From positions 2,790,001 to 2,854,000 of the forward strand of contig VNKQ01000002.1 in assembly GCA_016508695.1 (NCBI GenBank): a stretch of 64,000 nt of DNA, in the 5' to 3' direction. The notes beneath the pieces were generated by a model, which did no database searches, had not been told where the DNA came from, and was given only the letters and a program-made list of their open reading frames with translations. This DNA is from Hyphodiscus hymeniophilus (taxonomy: Eukaryota > Ascomycota > Leotiomycetes > Helotiales > Hyphodiscaceae). Both the position numbers and the translations under genes were made by a program. Positions 44,619 through 55,263 of this stretch are shown here, one piece after another. Positions within the stretch are counted from its first letter, which is position 1. Every line of letters begins with the position of its first letter.

Positions 44619-47056
44619 ATGGAGGACTCCAGTTCGGGACCCAGACGCGCTCGACCAGAATCTAGCTCTTCGAGAGATACCAGGATGACTCCAACCTCCA
44701 GCACCAACAGCTCATCGGCGCATCTGCCGCGATCGAATGGTGCGCGGGCTGGATCCGGGACCAGCTTGCTGCAGGAGAGATTGCGGGAGAGGAAGGTCGA
44801 GAGCGCGCGACAGAGTCGGAGAATGAGTGTTGATATGGGAGGGGAGAGAGAGGCACAAAGTTCACCAGTCAAGGCACATATGATCAGGGAGGAGAGAAGA
44901 CCAAGCTCGAGTGGGGTCGTAGCAGGCAAGGGAATGGGGGTCAAGCAAATTGAAGAGGTCAGTCTTCGAGTTTGGTGCGTAGGCTCATGGCTAATTTTTC
45001 ATAGCAAGTTTCTACACTTCACAAACAGAACTTTGACCTCAAACTCGAACTTTACCATCGCCGACAGCGACAAGAAGGCCTCGAAGCTCGATTGGAGGCT
45101 GCGGAGAAAGAGATGTCTGAACAACAAGACGTCAACGAACAGCTGCTGGCGGAATTGGAGAAAAGAGACCAAGCCATTGAAGAAGCTGTTGGCGTGATTG
45201 TTGGCTTGGAGGATAGGGTCGAAAGATTGATGCAGGAGAGAGAAGGTGTTAGAGCCTTCGACGCAGACTATGAATCGGGTTACTTTCGCGAAAGCCACGA
45301 GATGTCAAGCTCCCCACCAACAAAGTCTTCTCGATTGAAGGTCGACACCAGAGCTGTTGTCAGGATGCCCTCGTTCTTGTCCGAGCAGAGCGAAGGGACA
45401 GAAGCTCTGAGGAGTTTGTACCTACCGCACAACCGCAGCCACAGCGATGCGACTTTGCCGAAGCTATCAGAAGAGGTAAACAACGATGTCCCTGATAGTC
45501 CTCGGCTGAGTCTTCTCAGTGAGAGTTCCTTTCTGAGTGTGTATGGCGACAAGCGGTTGGCTCCGGATTCAGACGAGGCACAGGAAGAAGTCGGTTCGCC
45601 ACCGAGAACCCATCGGAAGTCGTTGTCGGTTGAGAAGTGGATTGACGAACGTCCTGCTCGTAATGCTGCTCCTTCGAAGTCGGCTAGAAATGATGGAATT
45701 CGTAATAACGGCTTTCTCTCTATCAACGATGTGCTTGAATCTCCATTGCAGAAATTGGAGAAGCTGAGACACACCCTCGAGAAGCACAATGCCAGCCTTA
45801 CCGGCCTTCCAGAGCGATCGCGTTCGTTGAAAGAGGGTGAGCGACTGAGAGCTGAGAACAAACAAAGACCGAGAGAACTTCTACATCGCGGTTTTACCGA
45901 CCAATCTAGTTTTGAACACTACCAAACACTACCGCCAACACCTGATACGATCAGTAGCAGCACATTGAGTCACCACCAGAAGTCTATTGATACCCTTGGC
46001 CAACATAGCGATCGCAATGGCCAAATATTACCGAGCACCATCTCCGCCTTTCACGCAAAAAATCACCGATACAACTCTCATGAATCAACACACTCCCTTC
46101 GACCTCGCAGTGCAGGAGAGACAGTCACGAGTCGCCGTGAAGGCCATGGCTGGGACACGCAAGAAGAGCTAACGGAGACAGCAAGTCAATCCAGCACGGC
46201 GTCAGCCTCCGCATATGCTGCACAGCCTCAGCGTAAAGCAATAATGCCTCCAAACCTCTTTACTTTCAACGATTTGGACAACCCAGATGAGATGAATGGT
46301 TGGGGCAGAGATATGATGTTCAGCACCGAACCCAAACTTCCTTCCCACAAAGCAAGTCGCTATGATCAGCTTCGACGATCAAGCATGGTTGAGCACCAAC
46401 GCTCCGATGATACTGTCACTGCCAACAACCGATCGCAATACCACGACGAGCGAGGTCCAAATCAATACGGCATCTCCCCGATTGATACTTCACCTCGTCC
46501 AGATCTCCCAGATCGCCGTTCTTCTCTTTCTGCCACCCATAAACTCCGCAAGACCAATCTCAGCCGTTCACCGAATGATCCAGGTAATGTGACAGCCAGT
46601 TCACCAATCACGAAAGAAAAGCCCTCCGAATTGAAGAAGTCGCGATTAGTGATCCCGCGCCTCTTCACACGTTCAGACAGCACTCCCCCAGCTGCTTTTC
46701 CGCAACATACAAAGGGAAATGGTGTTCGAACTCTGAGTCACTATGATAGTGCTCAACGGGAAGCCTACGAAGAAGATGATCTGGCGAGAGCTACACCTCC
46801 TCCGATCAAACGCAATCGTGGGCCAGGCGTACCAGCTTACAGACCGAGTTCTGCTGGTGCAGATACCGTCAGAGCTAGAAGGGGAAGCGCATTTGGGTAT
46901 GATGGTGCCTCTGACGATATTCATGGCACGGGAGTAAACGTTGAGATTGCTGATAGCACGAAGGATGAGGTAGAGGTTCCTAGTGCTGGCAAGAGCGGTG
47001 GCGGACAACGAAAGTGGCTCGGTTTTGGGCGTACGGGAAGTTTACGTCGTACTTGA
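44619..47056 (+). CDS. centrosomin N-terminal motif 1 (Cnn_1N) coiled-coil protein
   Basis: Two exons, 44619-44957 and 45005-47056 (47-nt intron), encode 796 residues. After a Ser/Arg-rich N-terminus the intron falls inside the Cnn_1N motif: MGVKQIEE joins QVSTLHKQNFDLKLELYHRR, followed by a coiled coil (EGLEARLEAAEKEMSEQ to RVERLMQEREGV). The remaining 600 residues are disordered, Ser/Pro/Arg-rich, with repeated basic-Ser patches. By family the Cnn_1N motif recruits or activates gamma-tubulin complexes at spindle pole bodies or septal/cytoplasmic MTOCs (as in Mto1, ApsB, Pcp1). This protein is shorter than those and I cannot assign one orthologue. A microtubule-organising role is likely but inferred. 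Confidence 0.82.
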
Positions 47057-47779
47057 TCTACTTGATCCTGGCGATTTCGATAGGGATGGGATTCGAATGC
47101 TGATCTGCTCTGTTGACGGCGTGCAGGATGGGCGTTTATGGCGGAATGGATTGGTGATCATTTTTGTGAAGAAAAGCCTTTCGTCACCCAAGTGGCTGTA
47201 CATTACGTCGCGAGACAGAGAAGAAACTATACAGGACACGCGCGAGCGGACTGCAAAGATGTATTATATTGGACGAGAATCACAAAAGACTGAAATGGGA
47301 TGAACAATTGCCAGATTTTGATCTTTTGACCATGTCGTGCAGAACCCTTTGCAGACAAATTGGATTCGTTCTTGGGCAAGATCTAGTGCCACGTATACAA
47401 CCTGTTGCGCATCTTTTTGAATCAATGTCGTTTCACAAGTTGCACAGCACTAAATTTCGGCCATTGGAGACTTTTTGGTTCAAAGACAGGTCACTTGGTA
47501 GGTGAGAGGATGGAACGTATTTTGCCATGCTCCATCAATCAAGTGCGAGTTGAGTCTCGCAAGGTCAAGTTGGGATTAGAGCCAGTCCCTGCCTGAAAAC
47601 GGGAACTACTATAAATCCTGTTCTGTCTTATTCACTGGCGTTCATCCATGGCATGTATCGAAAGCCATTCAGTGGCTCATACATCACAACGGTAGCGGAA
47701 GCCGAGGCAAAGGTGCATAGTGATACTTTATTCAATTCGGAATCCAGATAGTATGGATTCTCTGCGGATTATCCGTTGC
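47057..47779. other. intergenic, convergent 3' regions
   Basis: The 723 bases between converging genes show no supported gene. Confidence 0.5.
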
Positions 47780-48880
47780 CTATTCCCAACCGAAATCGTC
47801 AAACTCCTCGAACTCCATATCAAGACCAAACCCAAACCCGACCGAACCCTCCTCAAAAAACGTCAGGTCATCATCATCGCAGCCCAACTCATCGCTTTCG
47901 TAGCCATCAACACCGAAAGCATTGAATATCTCCTCCATAATAGCCATATCTTCGGCGGAGTATTCAAGTCCACGCTCTCGTGGTTTCCTCCTCCTTATTT
48001 TCAGCTCCGCCTCGGAGAATATGTAGGGTTCTTTGGTGACGGGATGCTTGTGGGCGTAATGGCAGTCATTCCCGAACTTGCACTTTGGCCGAAAATTGTG
48101 CATGGCCTCAGCTACATTCTTGACGCTCTTCTCGAAATATCGACATGGGATGTTCCCTAGCCTTCTCAGATAACGGTCCACGATTTCTCTCTTCGCCGTG
48201 TTCTCTCCCGCTTGCGCAGGTTCCGTGCTCGATGCCACAGGAAATTGAGAGCTGGGAATTATGAAATCGGAATGGGCGCGGCATAATGGGCATGTTTTGG
48301 TGGCATCCCTCAGTTCGTCGTTTAACGGTTGAGGTAAATTCGTAGACGCTCGCCATATGCGGAGACATTCTAGGATAGATTAAATTAAAACCTAGGAAAA
48401 ATGCAGATACGTACCAAGGCAGAAGACGTGATCGCAGTTCAGTAGTAGGCCAAAGGTATGTGGGTTTTCGAAGCATATCGTACAGATCTGGGTGGGAGAG
48501 GGCGCGTTGTTGGAGGATGAGGCTGTCGCGTCAGTAAACAATACTCACTAGTTAACCAAAAACCTACCGCCTTCATCATTCTGGGGAGAGCTGCTGGCGT
48601 TTGCTGCTCCAGCACCACATGGCTCGTTATCCGCTCCAGCCATAGCCTCATCGTGCCGGAACCAGCACTTCTTGCCTCGCGAGCAATATCCCTGCTTCCA
48701 CCATTTGCAATCGATCTCTGCGGGTGGCAGTATACGTTCTGGAGGTATATCGAGAGACATCGCGGTGGTGAGGGATCGTTGATGGGCGCTGGGATGGAAG
48801 TTGTTTACGAGGCTGAGGGATTGAGGTCTGCGAGGTTGCGCCGAGGTCATACAGGGGGTGGGTTTCGCCAAGCCAAGCAT
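47780..48880 (-). CDS. makorin-like CCCH-RING-CCCH E3 ubiquitin ligase
   Basis: Three exons, 48880-48568, 48522-48415 and 48369-47780 (two 45-nt introns), give 336 residues. The first CCCH finger is C-KWWKQGY-C-SRGKK-C-WFR-H. A C3HC4 RING follows: C-TI-C-FENPHTFGLLLN-C-D-H-VF-C-LE-C, then TKTCPLC, split by the second intron. The second CCCH-type finger is RPKCKFGNDCHYAHKH. This CCCH-RING-CCCH order is that of makorins, RNA-binding E3 ligases. The tail is strongly acidic and aromatic (MEFEEFDDFGWE). The start could instead be an internal ATG (MSLDIPPERILPP), which sits closer to the first finger. Confidence 0.88.
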
Positions 48881-49844
48881 GTATCAGAGATTGGGGGTTA
48901 GTTGTATTGAGATAGAAGATGCATAAAGGAAGAAGCGTTTCCGCAGAAGGCTTCTCATTATATATATACACCTCTCATCGTACCTTCCTCCACGATCAAC
49001 ATCTCCTATTCACACCACACGCGCAGCTTCACTTAAGTGTGAGATGTAGGAACCGCTTGGACGACTACAGAGGGTTATGTGTTTTCTCTCACCTGGAAAT
49101 GTCGCAGCTCTATGATCTGCCCAGATCTGGCCAGGGTGTTGTTGCATGAATGAGTGATCTTTGCTCTGCAAAGTTGCTTCCCAGGAAAGTTCCCATACCG
49201 ATCGTTCGTAGTCATGATCCGCAAACCAAGTGATGCGCGAGAAAGTGCCAGATTAGAGAATACAGTATTCTCAGCTGCTCTCGCTCACTTTCAGGGTATC
49301 TTATTTTCTGCAAATCAACCATTTCCCAGTATACAGCGCCTCGAAATAAGGTCTTCCCATAGCACAAGAAGTGAGTGTTCTTCCCAAAGAATCAAAAGAT
49401 CCTATCGTCGAAGGATCGCAACGTTCGATTGAAATATACTATCATTTACCAGCAGAGAATAAAGCGTCCTTTTACATCACAATTCACAACTGCTGAAAAT
49501 CCAGTCATTCATTACCAAGGACCCGTGCCCAAAGTCGGATACAGGAACCAATGGCTAGTCGTTCAGTCCCGGTAGCCAGTGTCTATGAGCTTGAGCTTCT
49601 CATCAAGCAAAGTTCGTTTCACACAAATAGTGAACAGTCGTGCTCATAATATACTTGCCAAGAGAGGAGATTTGCGGCTGAGCCGACCCTAATCATAGGG
49701 ATTCAACTACCTTCGTACTCCGTATCCTATCCCGTGTCCGAGTTGTCAGCCATCTCCAAAAGACAGCCCCACTATGAAGAGTCATAAAGAGTCTACACAA
49801 CTTCTGTGCTCTACATTTCTCAATTATAATTCGGTTTCGAAGTC
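48881..49844. other. intergenic between divergent genes
   Basis: Holds promoters of the makorin-like gene and the MFS gene. No gene is supported; short frames lack motifs. Confidence 0.45.
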
Positions 49845-51610
49845 ATGTCGGAGCTACTAACAATCATCTCCATCGAGTCTGTTCCTCTGCATGCATTGCA
49901 CAACGACGCATCACCAGCTTCCCCTCCTCCACCCATCAATCCGCCGCATGTCACCTCAGAGAATGGCCTGCAGGTAACTCTCGAATCACAAGACAGAAGC
50001 CTCAGACAAGGACGTATCATTATAATTATTGCAGTGCTCACAGGCGTCAACTTTCTCGCCAGTTTATGCAATGGCTTCATTACCATCGGCTTACCACAAA
50101 TGGCGTCGGATCTCTCTCTGGCAGAGGGCCTCTTGATATGGCCGTCCGCAGTATACTTGTACGTATTTTATTCCACGCAATGACATATTGCATTCCTAAA
50201 TCAAGCAGTTTGACCAGCAGCGCCTGTCTTCTCGTTGCCGGCTCTGTTGCAGACGTGATCGGTAACCGGCGGGTCAATCTGACAGGCTGCTTCCTAGTCG
50301 GTGTGTTCATATTGGGCTGTGGTTTTGCCCGCACTGGTATTGAATTGATTATGTTCCGCGCGATGCAAGGAGTTGCAGTTTCACTCTGTCTACCTACCTC
50401 TGTTGCCATTGTCGCAACCTCAATTCCCAGCGGCCGGAGACGCAATATTGGTTTCTCATGTCTCGGTTTCATCCAGCCGATTGGGTTTTCCTTGGGTATG
50501 GTACTTGAAGGTGTTATTGCCGACACGGTGGGTTGGCGGTTCTCATATTATTTGACTGGGAGCCTTTCGCTGGCTTTCTTTGCACTCAGTCTATGGGCGT
50601 TGCCGCGCGATGGTGTGGTCGAGGGATCTGTTCTCGTCAAGCTCCAGAAAGACATTGACTGGGTAGGGGCAATAATGGCATCTACATCCCTGGGAGTCTT
50701 CTCATATGTCCTTGCGTCAGTACTACCCTTCGGAATGATTATTACTGCCACGTTTTATTGACTATCGTGCAGGACATTGACAAGTACAGTCACAAATATT
50801 AGACAACCTGCGAGTATTAGTTTACTAGTACTCAGCATTGCCCTAGTCCCAGCTTTCATCAAGTGGGAACATCGCCGCGAACGCTCAAACCTTCCACAAC
50901 TCATCCCCAACTCCCTTTGGCGAAACCCTGTTTTCACGAGCGTCTGCCTCACGGTCCTGTTCTCAAATGCTGTTGCCAACGCAATGGAGATATTCTGTTC
51001 GCTTTTGTATGACTCTTACCCTACCCCTTCAATTGCTCATCTTCTAACATCCTCGGTCAGCTTCCAAGAAGTTCAGAAAACGTCTGCGCTCGGAGCATCG
51101 TTGCGGATATTACCATCTCTCCTTGTTGCATTTTTCGTTCAGCTTACCACCGGCCTCATTGTCCACCGAACAACCCCATACCTTCTCATCCTGGCCAGCC
51201 TCTGTCTCAGTGCTGGCGCCCCTCTCATTATGGCTCTCACCTCTCCGCATTGGCCGTATTGGTATGCCGCCTTCCCAGCACAGCTTCTTGCGCCAGTAGC
51301 ATGTGATATTATGTTCACCATCGGCTTGCTGGCCGTGTCAGAGGAGTTCCCAGCACATACGCAAGCTATGGCAGGTGCTGTTTTCAGTACAGTGGCACAG
51401 TTTGGAACCAGCATTGGATTGACGGCCATAGCGGTCGTTGCAGCTGCTGTGACGAATAGTAAGGTCCATAAGGAGAAAGAGAGATCAGAGGAATTGTTGG
51501 CTGGATACCGGGCTGGTTTCTGGACGCAGTTTGCGTTAATGGGACTTGCATGCTTGATTGGGACATTTGGACTGCGGAAAATAGGCAGGATCGGGTTGAA
51601 ACGGGATTAG
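49845..51610 (+). CDS. MFS drug:H+ antiporter-like transporter (DHA2 type)
   Basis: Four exons, 49845-50158, 50209-50715, 50773-51006 and 51061-51610, encode 534 residues. After a Pro-rich cytoplasmic N-terminus, the first helix starts IIIIAVLTGVNFLASLCNGF. Motif A is GSVADVIGNRRVNLTG, and the helix 4 to 5 region has FRAMQGVAVSLCLPTSVAI. About 12-14 hydrophobic spans follow to FALMGLACLIGTFGLRKIG. The family exports small molecules using the proton gradient. The last intron (54 nt) has no stop and a length divisible by three, so simple ORF calling would include it; the join FCSLF-FQEVQKTSALGASLRI is the family sequence. It faces an amidohydrolase gene only 226 bases away, suggesting shared metabolism or export. 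Confidence 0.92.
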
Positions 51611-51836
51611 GAGCTCCTACATAATATCAATTTCATTCCTACGAAGGATATCATCCCAAGCCAACAGGGCTGATGTCAGGTTTGATTATTCTATTCTTCA
51701 GAGGGGTGATATCAGAGACAACTCGCAAAATATTGATATTTTGAATTAGAGCTGTGGATCGCAACTGCTTTCCATTTCTCTAGGATCCATTTGGATTAAT
51801 GGCTAGACATACTATATACGTCCCTAAAATAGCTTG

Positions 51837-52745
51837 CTACTTCTCTTTGACTTCCTCCTCGATACTCCACAACTCTTTAGCGTTAGATCGGAAAACCCTT
51901 TCAAGTAAAACTCCATCATTCCCACACCAGCCGACCACTTGCTCCATAAATGGTTCAATATCTAACCCTTCGAATCTAGTGTGTGGCCAATCCGTCGCAA
52001 AGACTACTCTGGTTCTTCCCGCAACCCTCAGTAACTCCTTTGCAACTGGTTCCAAATCCTGGTGCCCAGCTTCTGTACTGATCCGATAGGGCGCAGACAT
52101 CTTCACGAAAGTGTTTCCTTGTGAAAGCAGTTTGATAAGTGACGAGACTCCCGGAATCAAGTACGGATCACCAGCGGTGAAACATGTTGAGTTTTCTCCT
52201 TGGCTTGGCAGCTCAGGCATGCCAAAATGGTCAAAACAAACTTTGACCCGCAATTCTGGAATGACGTTCTCCAAAGCAGCGACCGTAGCGATGGGCACAT
52301 ATAGCTGCAGTACCCAGTCCAGAGATCTTATCATGTCTGCATATTGGCGCAGGAGACCCATCAACTCATTTAGCTCCATTTCCTTGCCCACCGACTTGAG
52401 GTTGACTCTCACGCCGCGTACGCCGATTGTATGCCATTCTCGCAAGGTGGAGACTGCGGTCGTGTTTGGATCAAAGGTAACGACGGCACGAGCATTTTTG
52501 GGACCTATTTGACGGAGTCCATCGAGTATGCATGTGTTGTCGTTACCGTAGCATGATGGCTGAACGAGAACGATATTTTGAAGTCCTACAGACGATTCAA
52601 ACTCCAATGCCTCGGGAAGGAGGTGCCGTTTTGGAGTGTACTGAGACTTCACTGACAATTTGCCCTTAGCAGGGTCGAGAATATGCATGTGGCTGTCCCA
52701 AGAGTCTGGGGGAATCAATTTTAGAAGATCTCTTCGGAGAGGCAT
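51837..52745 (-). CDS. amidohydrolase (2-pyrone-4,6-dicarboxylate hydrolase-like)
   Basis: A single exon of 302 residues. The metal-site motif WDSHMHILDP (H-x-H) starts the barrel at about residue 15. VLVQPSCYGNDNTCILDGL, GVRGVRVNLKS, VKVCFDHFGMP and FATDWPHTRFEG follow in the order of the PDC hydrolase/LigI branch of the amidohydrolase superfamily. By family these hydrolyse lactones from aromatic ring cleavage or decarboxylate aromatic acids; the substrate here is not determined. It lies convergent to the MFS exporter. No signal peptide. All visible metal ligands are intact. Confidence 0.88.
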   Translation of the reverse strand: MPLRRDLLKLIPPDSWDSHMHILDPAKGKLSVKSQYTPKRHLLPEALEFESSVGLQNIVLVQPSCYGNDNTCILDGLRQIGPKNARAVVTFDPNTTAVSTLREWHTIGVRGVRVNLKSVGKEMELNELMGLLRQYADMIRSLDWVLQLYVPIATVAALENVIPELRVKVCFDHFGMPELPSQGENSTCFTAGDPYLIPGVSSLIKLLSQGNTFVKMSAPYRISTEAGHQDLEPVAKELLRVAGRTRVVFATDWPHTRFEGLDIEPFMEQVVGWCGNDGVLLERVFRSNAKELWSIEEEVKEK

Positions 52746-53169
52746 TTTGCGAACTGCTCAGCTAGCAGACTAAGAAGTTTCCTGGATGAGGAAATTATGA
52801 TTTGCGCGTCTCTTCACTTCAAAACGAAGATTCAATTAATTTAATAGCATACTTACATTGAATGGGGAGGAGGTGATATTATATATACGGTACAGTGAAA
52901 TCAATTCCATGCCCGACCGACCTGCGGGCGTGGAGCCGGACACGGTAACGGGAGTGACTGCGAAATACGGCGTGAAGCTCAGAAGCGGACCAATTCTGAC
53001 AGTCGTCCTCTGCTACTGTCGTGGATATAAAGTACCATAAGTTTCACAGTAAGCAACGTTCAAGCATGAAGACAGTGTAGACAGTACTTTTAGTAAGTAG
53101 TCTCCTAAGGTATCGAGTTCGTCGCAAAACTACTGTAGCAGTCTAAAATAACAACAAGGAAACTTTTTA
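52746..53169. other. promoter of the amidohydrolase gene and left flank of the transposon
   Basis: AT-rich DNA without a supported gene. It ends in a TA dinucleotide that forms the transposon's target-site duplication. Confidence 0.5.
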
Positions 53170-53206
53170 CGGAGGTACATGCCCAAATTATTGTCACACC
53201 GCCTTA
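53170..53206 (+). repeat. left terminal inverted repeat of the Tc1-type element
   Basis: 37 bases beginning CGGAGGTACATGCCC and ending GCCTTA. It is an exact reverse complement of the right repeat and directly follows the TA at 53168-53169. Confidence 0.96.
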
Positions 53207-54486
53207 AATGGCAGAATTCCCGGCAGAAATGTTAAGTACTTGATTTCTATTATTATTAACTTATTAATACCTTGTAAACTTGCTATTTGCGTCGATAACT
53301 GCTTGTATACGTACTAGCATACTTTCAATTAACTCTCTTAATAATCCTAGAGTTACAATTGCCTCCCACGTAGCTATAATTCTCTCCTTTTGCTCCGCGT
53401 ACAACCGAAAGTTATACTCCCTATAATAGAGTTACAACCACTCCTTTATATGTTTCTAAAGCGTCTCTATTAGGTTTAAATCGGGAGAATAAGAAGGCCA
53501 TTTAATAATAAGAATCCCGAGTTACATAAGTAACGCTTTTGTTTCTTTTGCGGTATAACCTAGCGCGCCGTCTTATATAAAAAGAAGCTCTCGTTTTATT
53601 CCTTATAAGGCTTGTATTCGACTTATATACTTTGCGACGATTAGTATTATGTAAGTTCGATATGTTACTTCTCTTATCGTTCCCTATTCCTTCTCCTAGA
53701 AGAAGCCTAGTCCCTTTATATTCCTATAAAAGCAACCCTATTACATCTAGCCCTTCTTTCGTTATATCTTGTCTTTAATATACGTCTCGTCCTATTTTTC
53801 ACCTAGTCGACGCATAACCCGTGTTTTTCAATGCCTTCCGTCCGTAATCTAAGTCTTATCGGACTAGAGAATCGAGTATTATTAACAGAAGTTCTAGGTC
53901 TTATACTCCTTTGCAAACGCAAGACGAAGCTTTCGATTCTTCTTAGAGATTAGTAGCTTACGCATAGCCTAACGAAGGTAAAATCCCTCTCGATTAAGAG
54001 CTGATTTGATTGCTTTATATCTTGCGTCCTAATAATAGAATTCTCGCGCTAACTCTTAGTAGTTTATTTGTTAGTTATACTTTGATTTGCAAATAAATTC
54101 GACTAGGTACTAGCGTTGTTTAGTATTAAGGATAGGAGGGCGACTAGCTTTCTTGTGTTGTAGAGTAGGAGGAGTATCGAGAGCGTAAAGGACTTGACGC
54201 TAAGTTAGATCTAGTAATTGTATAATTTGCTTTATTATTAATCTATAAGTTAAAGCTATTCGTACATCGCGCTTTTAGTCTCGAGTCGTTATTGCGTTCT
54301 TGCGTTTACGTAGAGTCGAAGGGGGATAAATTGTAATCGCAGGAATCCCTAATTTAAGATCCCAAACAAAAGTATTATAAATATAACTAAATTTCTCTAT
54401 AATTGTAATTGTTTCCAAGGGAATTACTAACAAAAATATACACGTCTGGAACCAGAACGCGATTTCAATGTTCTGCCCCTGTCGGC

Positions 54487-54523
54487 TAAGGCGGTGTGAC
54501 AATAATTTGGGCATGTACCTCCG
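54487..54523 (-). repeat. right terminal inverted repeat of the Tc1-type element
   Basis: 37 bases beginning TAAGGCGGTG and ending GTACCTCCG, exact complement of the left repeat, followed by TA at 54524-54525. Confidence 0.96.
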
Positions 54524-55263
54524 TACAAGGCATGACCTGGGCCGGAAGAACTATTCCCCGGGCGTACTCGAGTACCACGTCAGCTCCACCAGACTAGAGA
54601 TGGCTTTCCAGAGTCTGCGTGACAAATGTATCTCCATGGTTCGAGCAAAGGCCAAATACCATATGTGTATCTTCTTGAATGTCTTGAACATAAATACTAG
54701 TACGTGGGGTGCGTGATACTTTGTCTGGACTCTGGCCGGTTGCTCCTTCAGCCGCAATTATTTTGTTTCTTGGCAAAGTTCGAGTCCAGCCGCCTCCCAG
54801 GCTGTACCTGTATGTACCCCTATTTCCCTACGGCGTGACGAAGCCGCGCAGCCCGCAGTGCCGCACCCACGCAGGTCTAGCTGGATCGGGCCTCGCGGGT
54901 GGCTGTGTACCTTTTACCGAGAGACTTTTTGGAATCCTTCGCCAATCAGATCTCACCAATTTATCTTTAGATTCATCAGAGATCCCAGAGCTGCAGAATA
55001 GGGGGGGATAAAAGTCCACCTTGTAATTTCCGCCTCAGGCGTCAGAAATCACGTGGCTGATAAACGCTACCTAGTTTTATCCTGCGCGCCAAGCATCTTT
55101 AACCTTGAAACTTGAATCTTGATCCAACCACCACCATTATCCAACAACAAACAACCAGCAATCAACCCTCCCCTCTGGTCAGGTCGTCGCAACAGCACTC
55201 GTCTATCCATCGACATCCTGATGCCGTCCGTCTGCTAGTGACTTTGGAATCAGGCTCGCAACG
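54524..55263. other. intergenic, right transposon flank and esterase promoter
   Basis: No gene is supported. The last 150 bases before the ATG at 55264 are a C/A-rich leader with CCACCACC and CAACAACAAACAA tracts typical of fungal 5' untranslated regions. Confidence 0.5.

Larger units (their letters stand above)
53170..54523 (-). mobile_element. Tc1/mariner-type DNA transposon, mutated relic
   Basis: The 1354 bp element is bounded by perfect 37 bp inverted repeats and flanked by TA on each side, the Tc1/mariner target duplication. The decayed transposase lies on the minus strand. Near 54310-54115 a helix-turn-helix-like part is readable with in-frame stops (TTRD-KRDVRIALTYRL). At 53500-53465 the family signature WPSYSPDLN-L-IE is clear, with a Leu where Pro is usual. 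The inside is very AT-rich, fitting RIP-type C-to-T mutation. Terminal repeats, by contrast, remain identical. No intact transposase exists, so it cannot move by itself. Confidence 0.92.
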
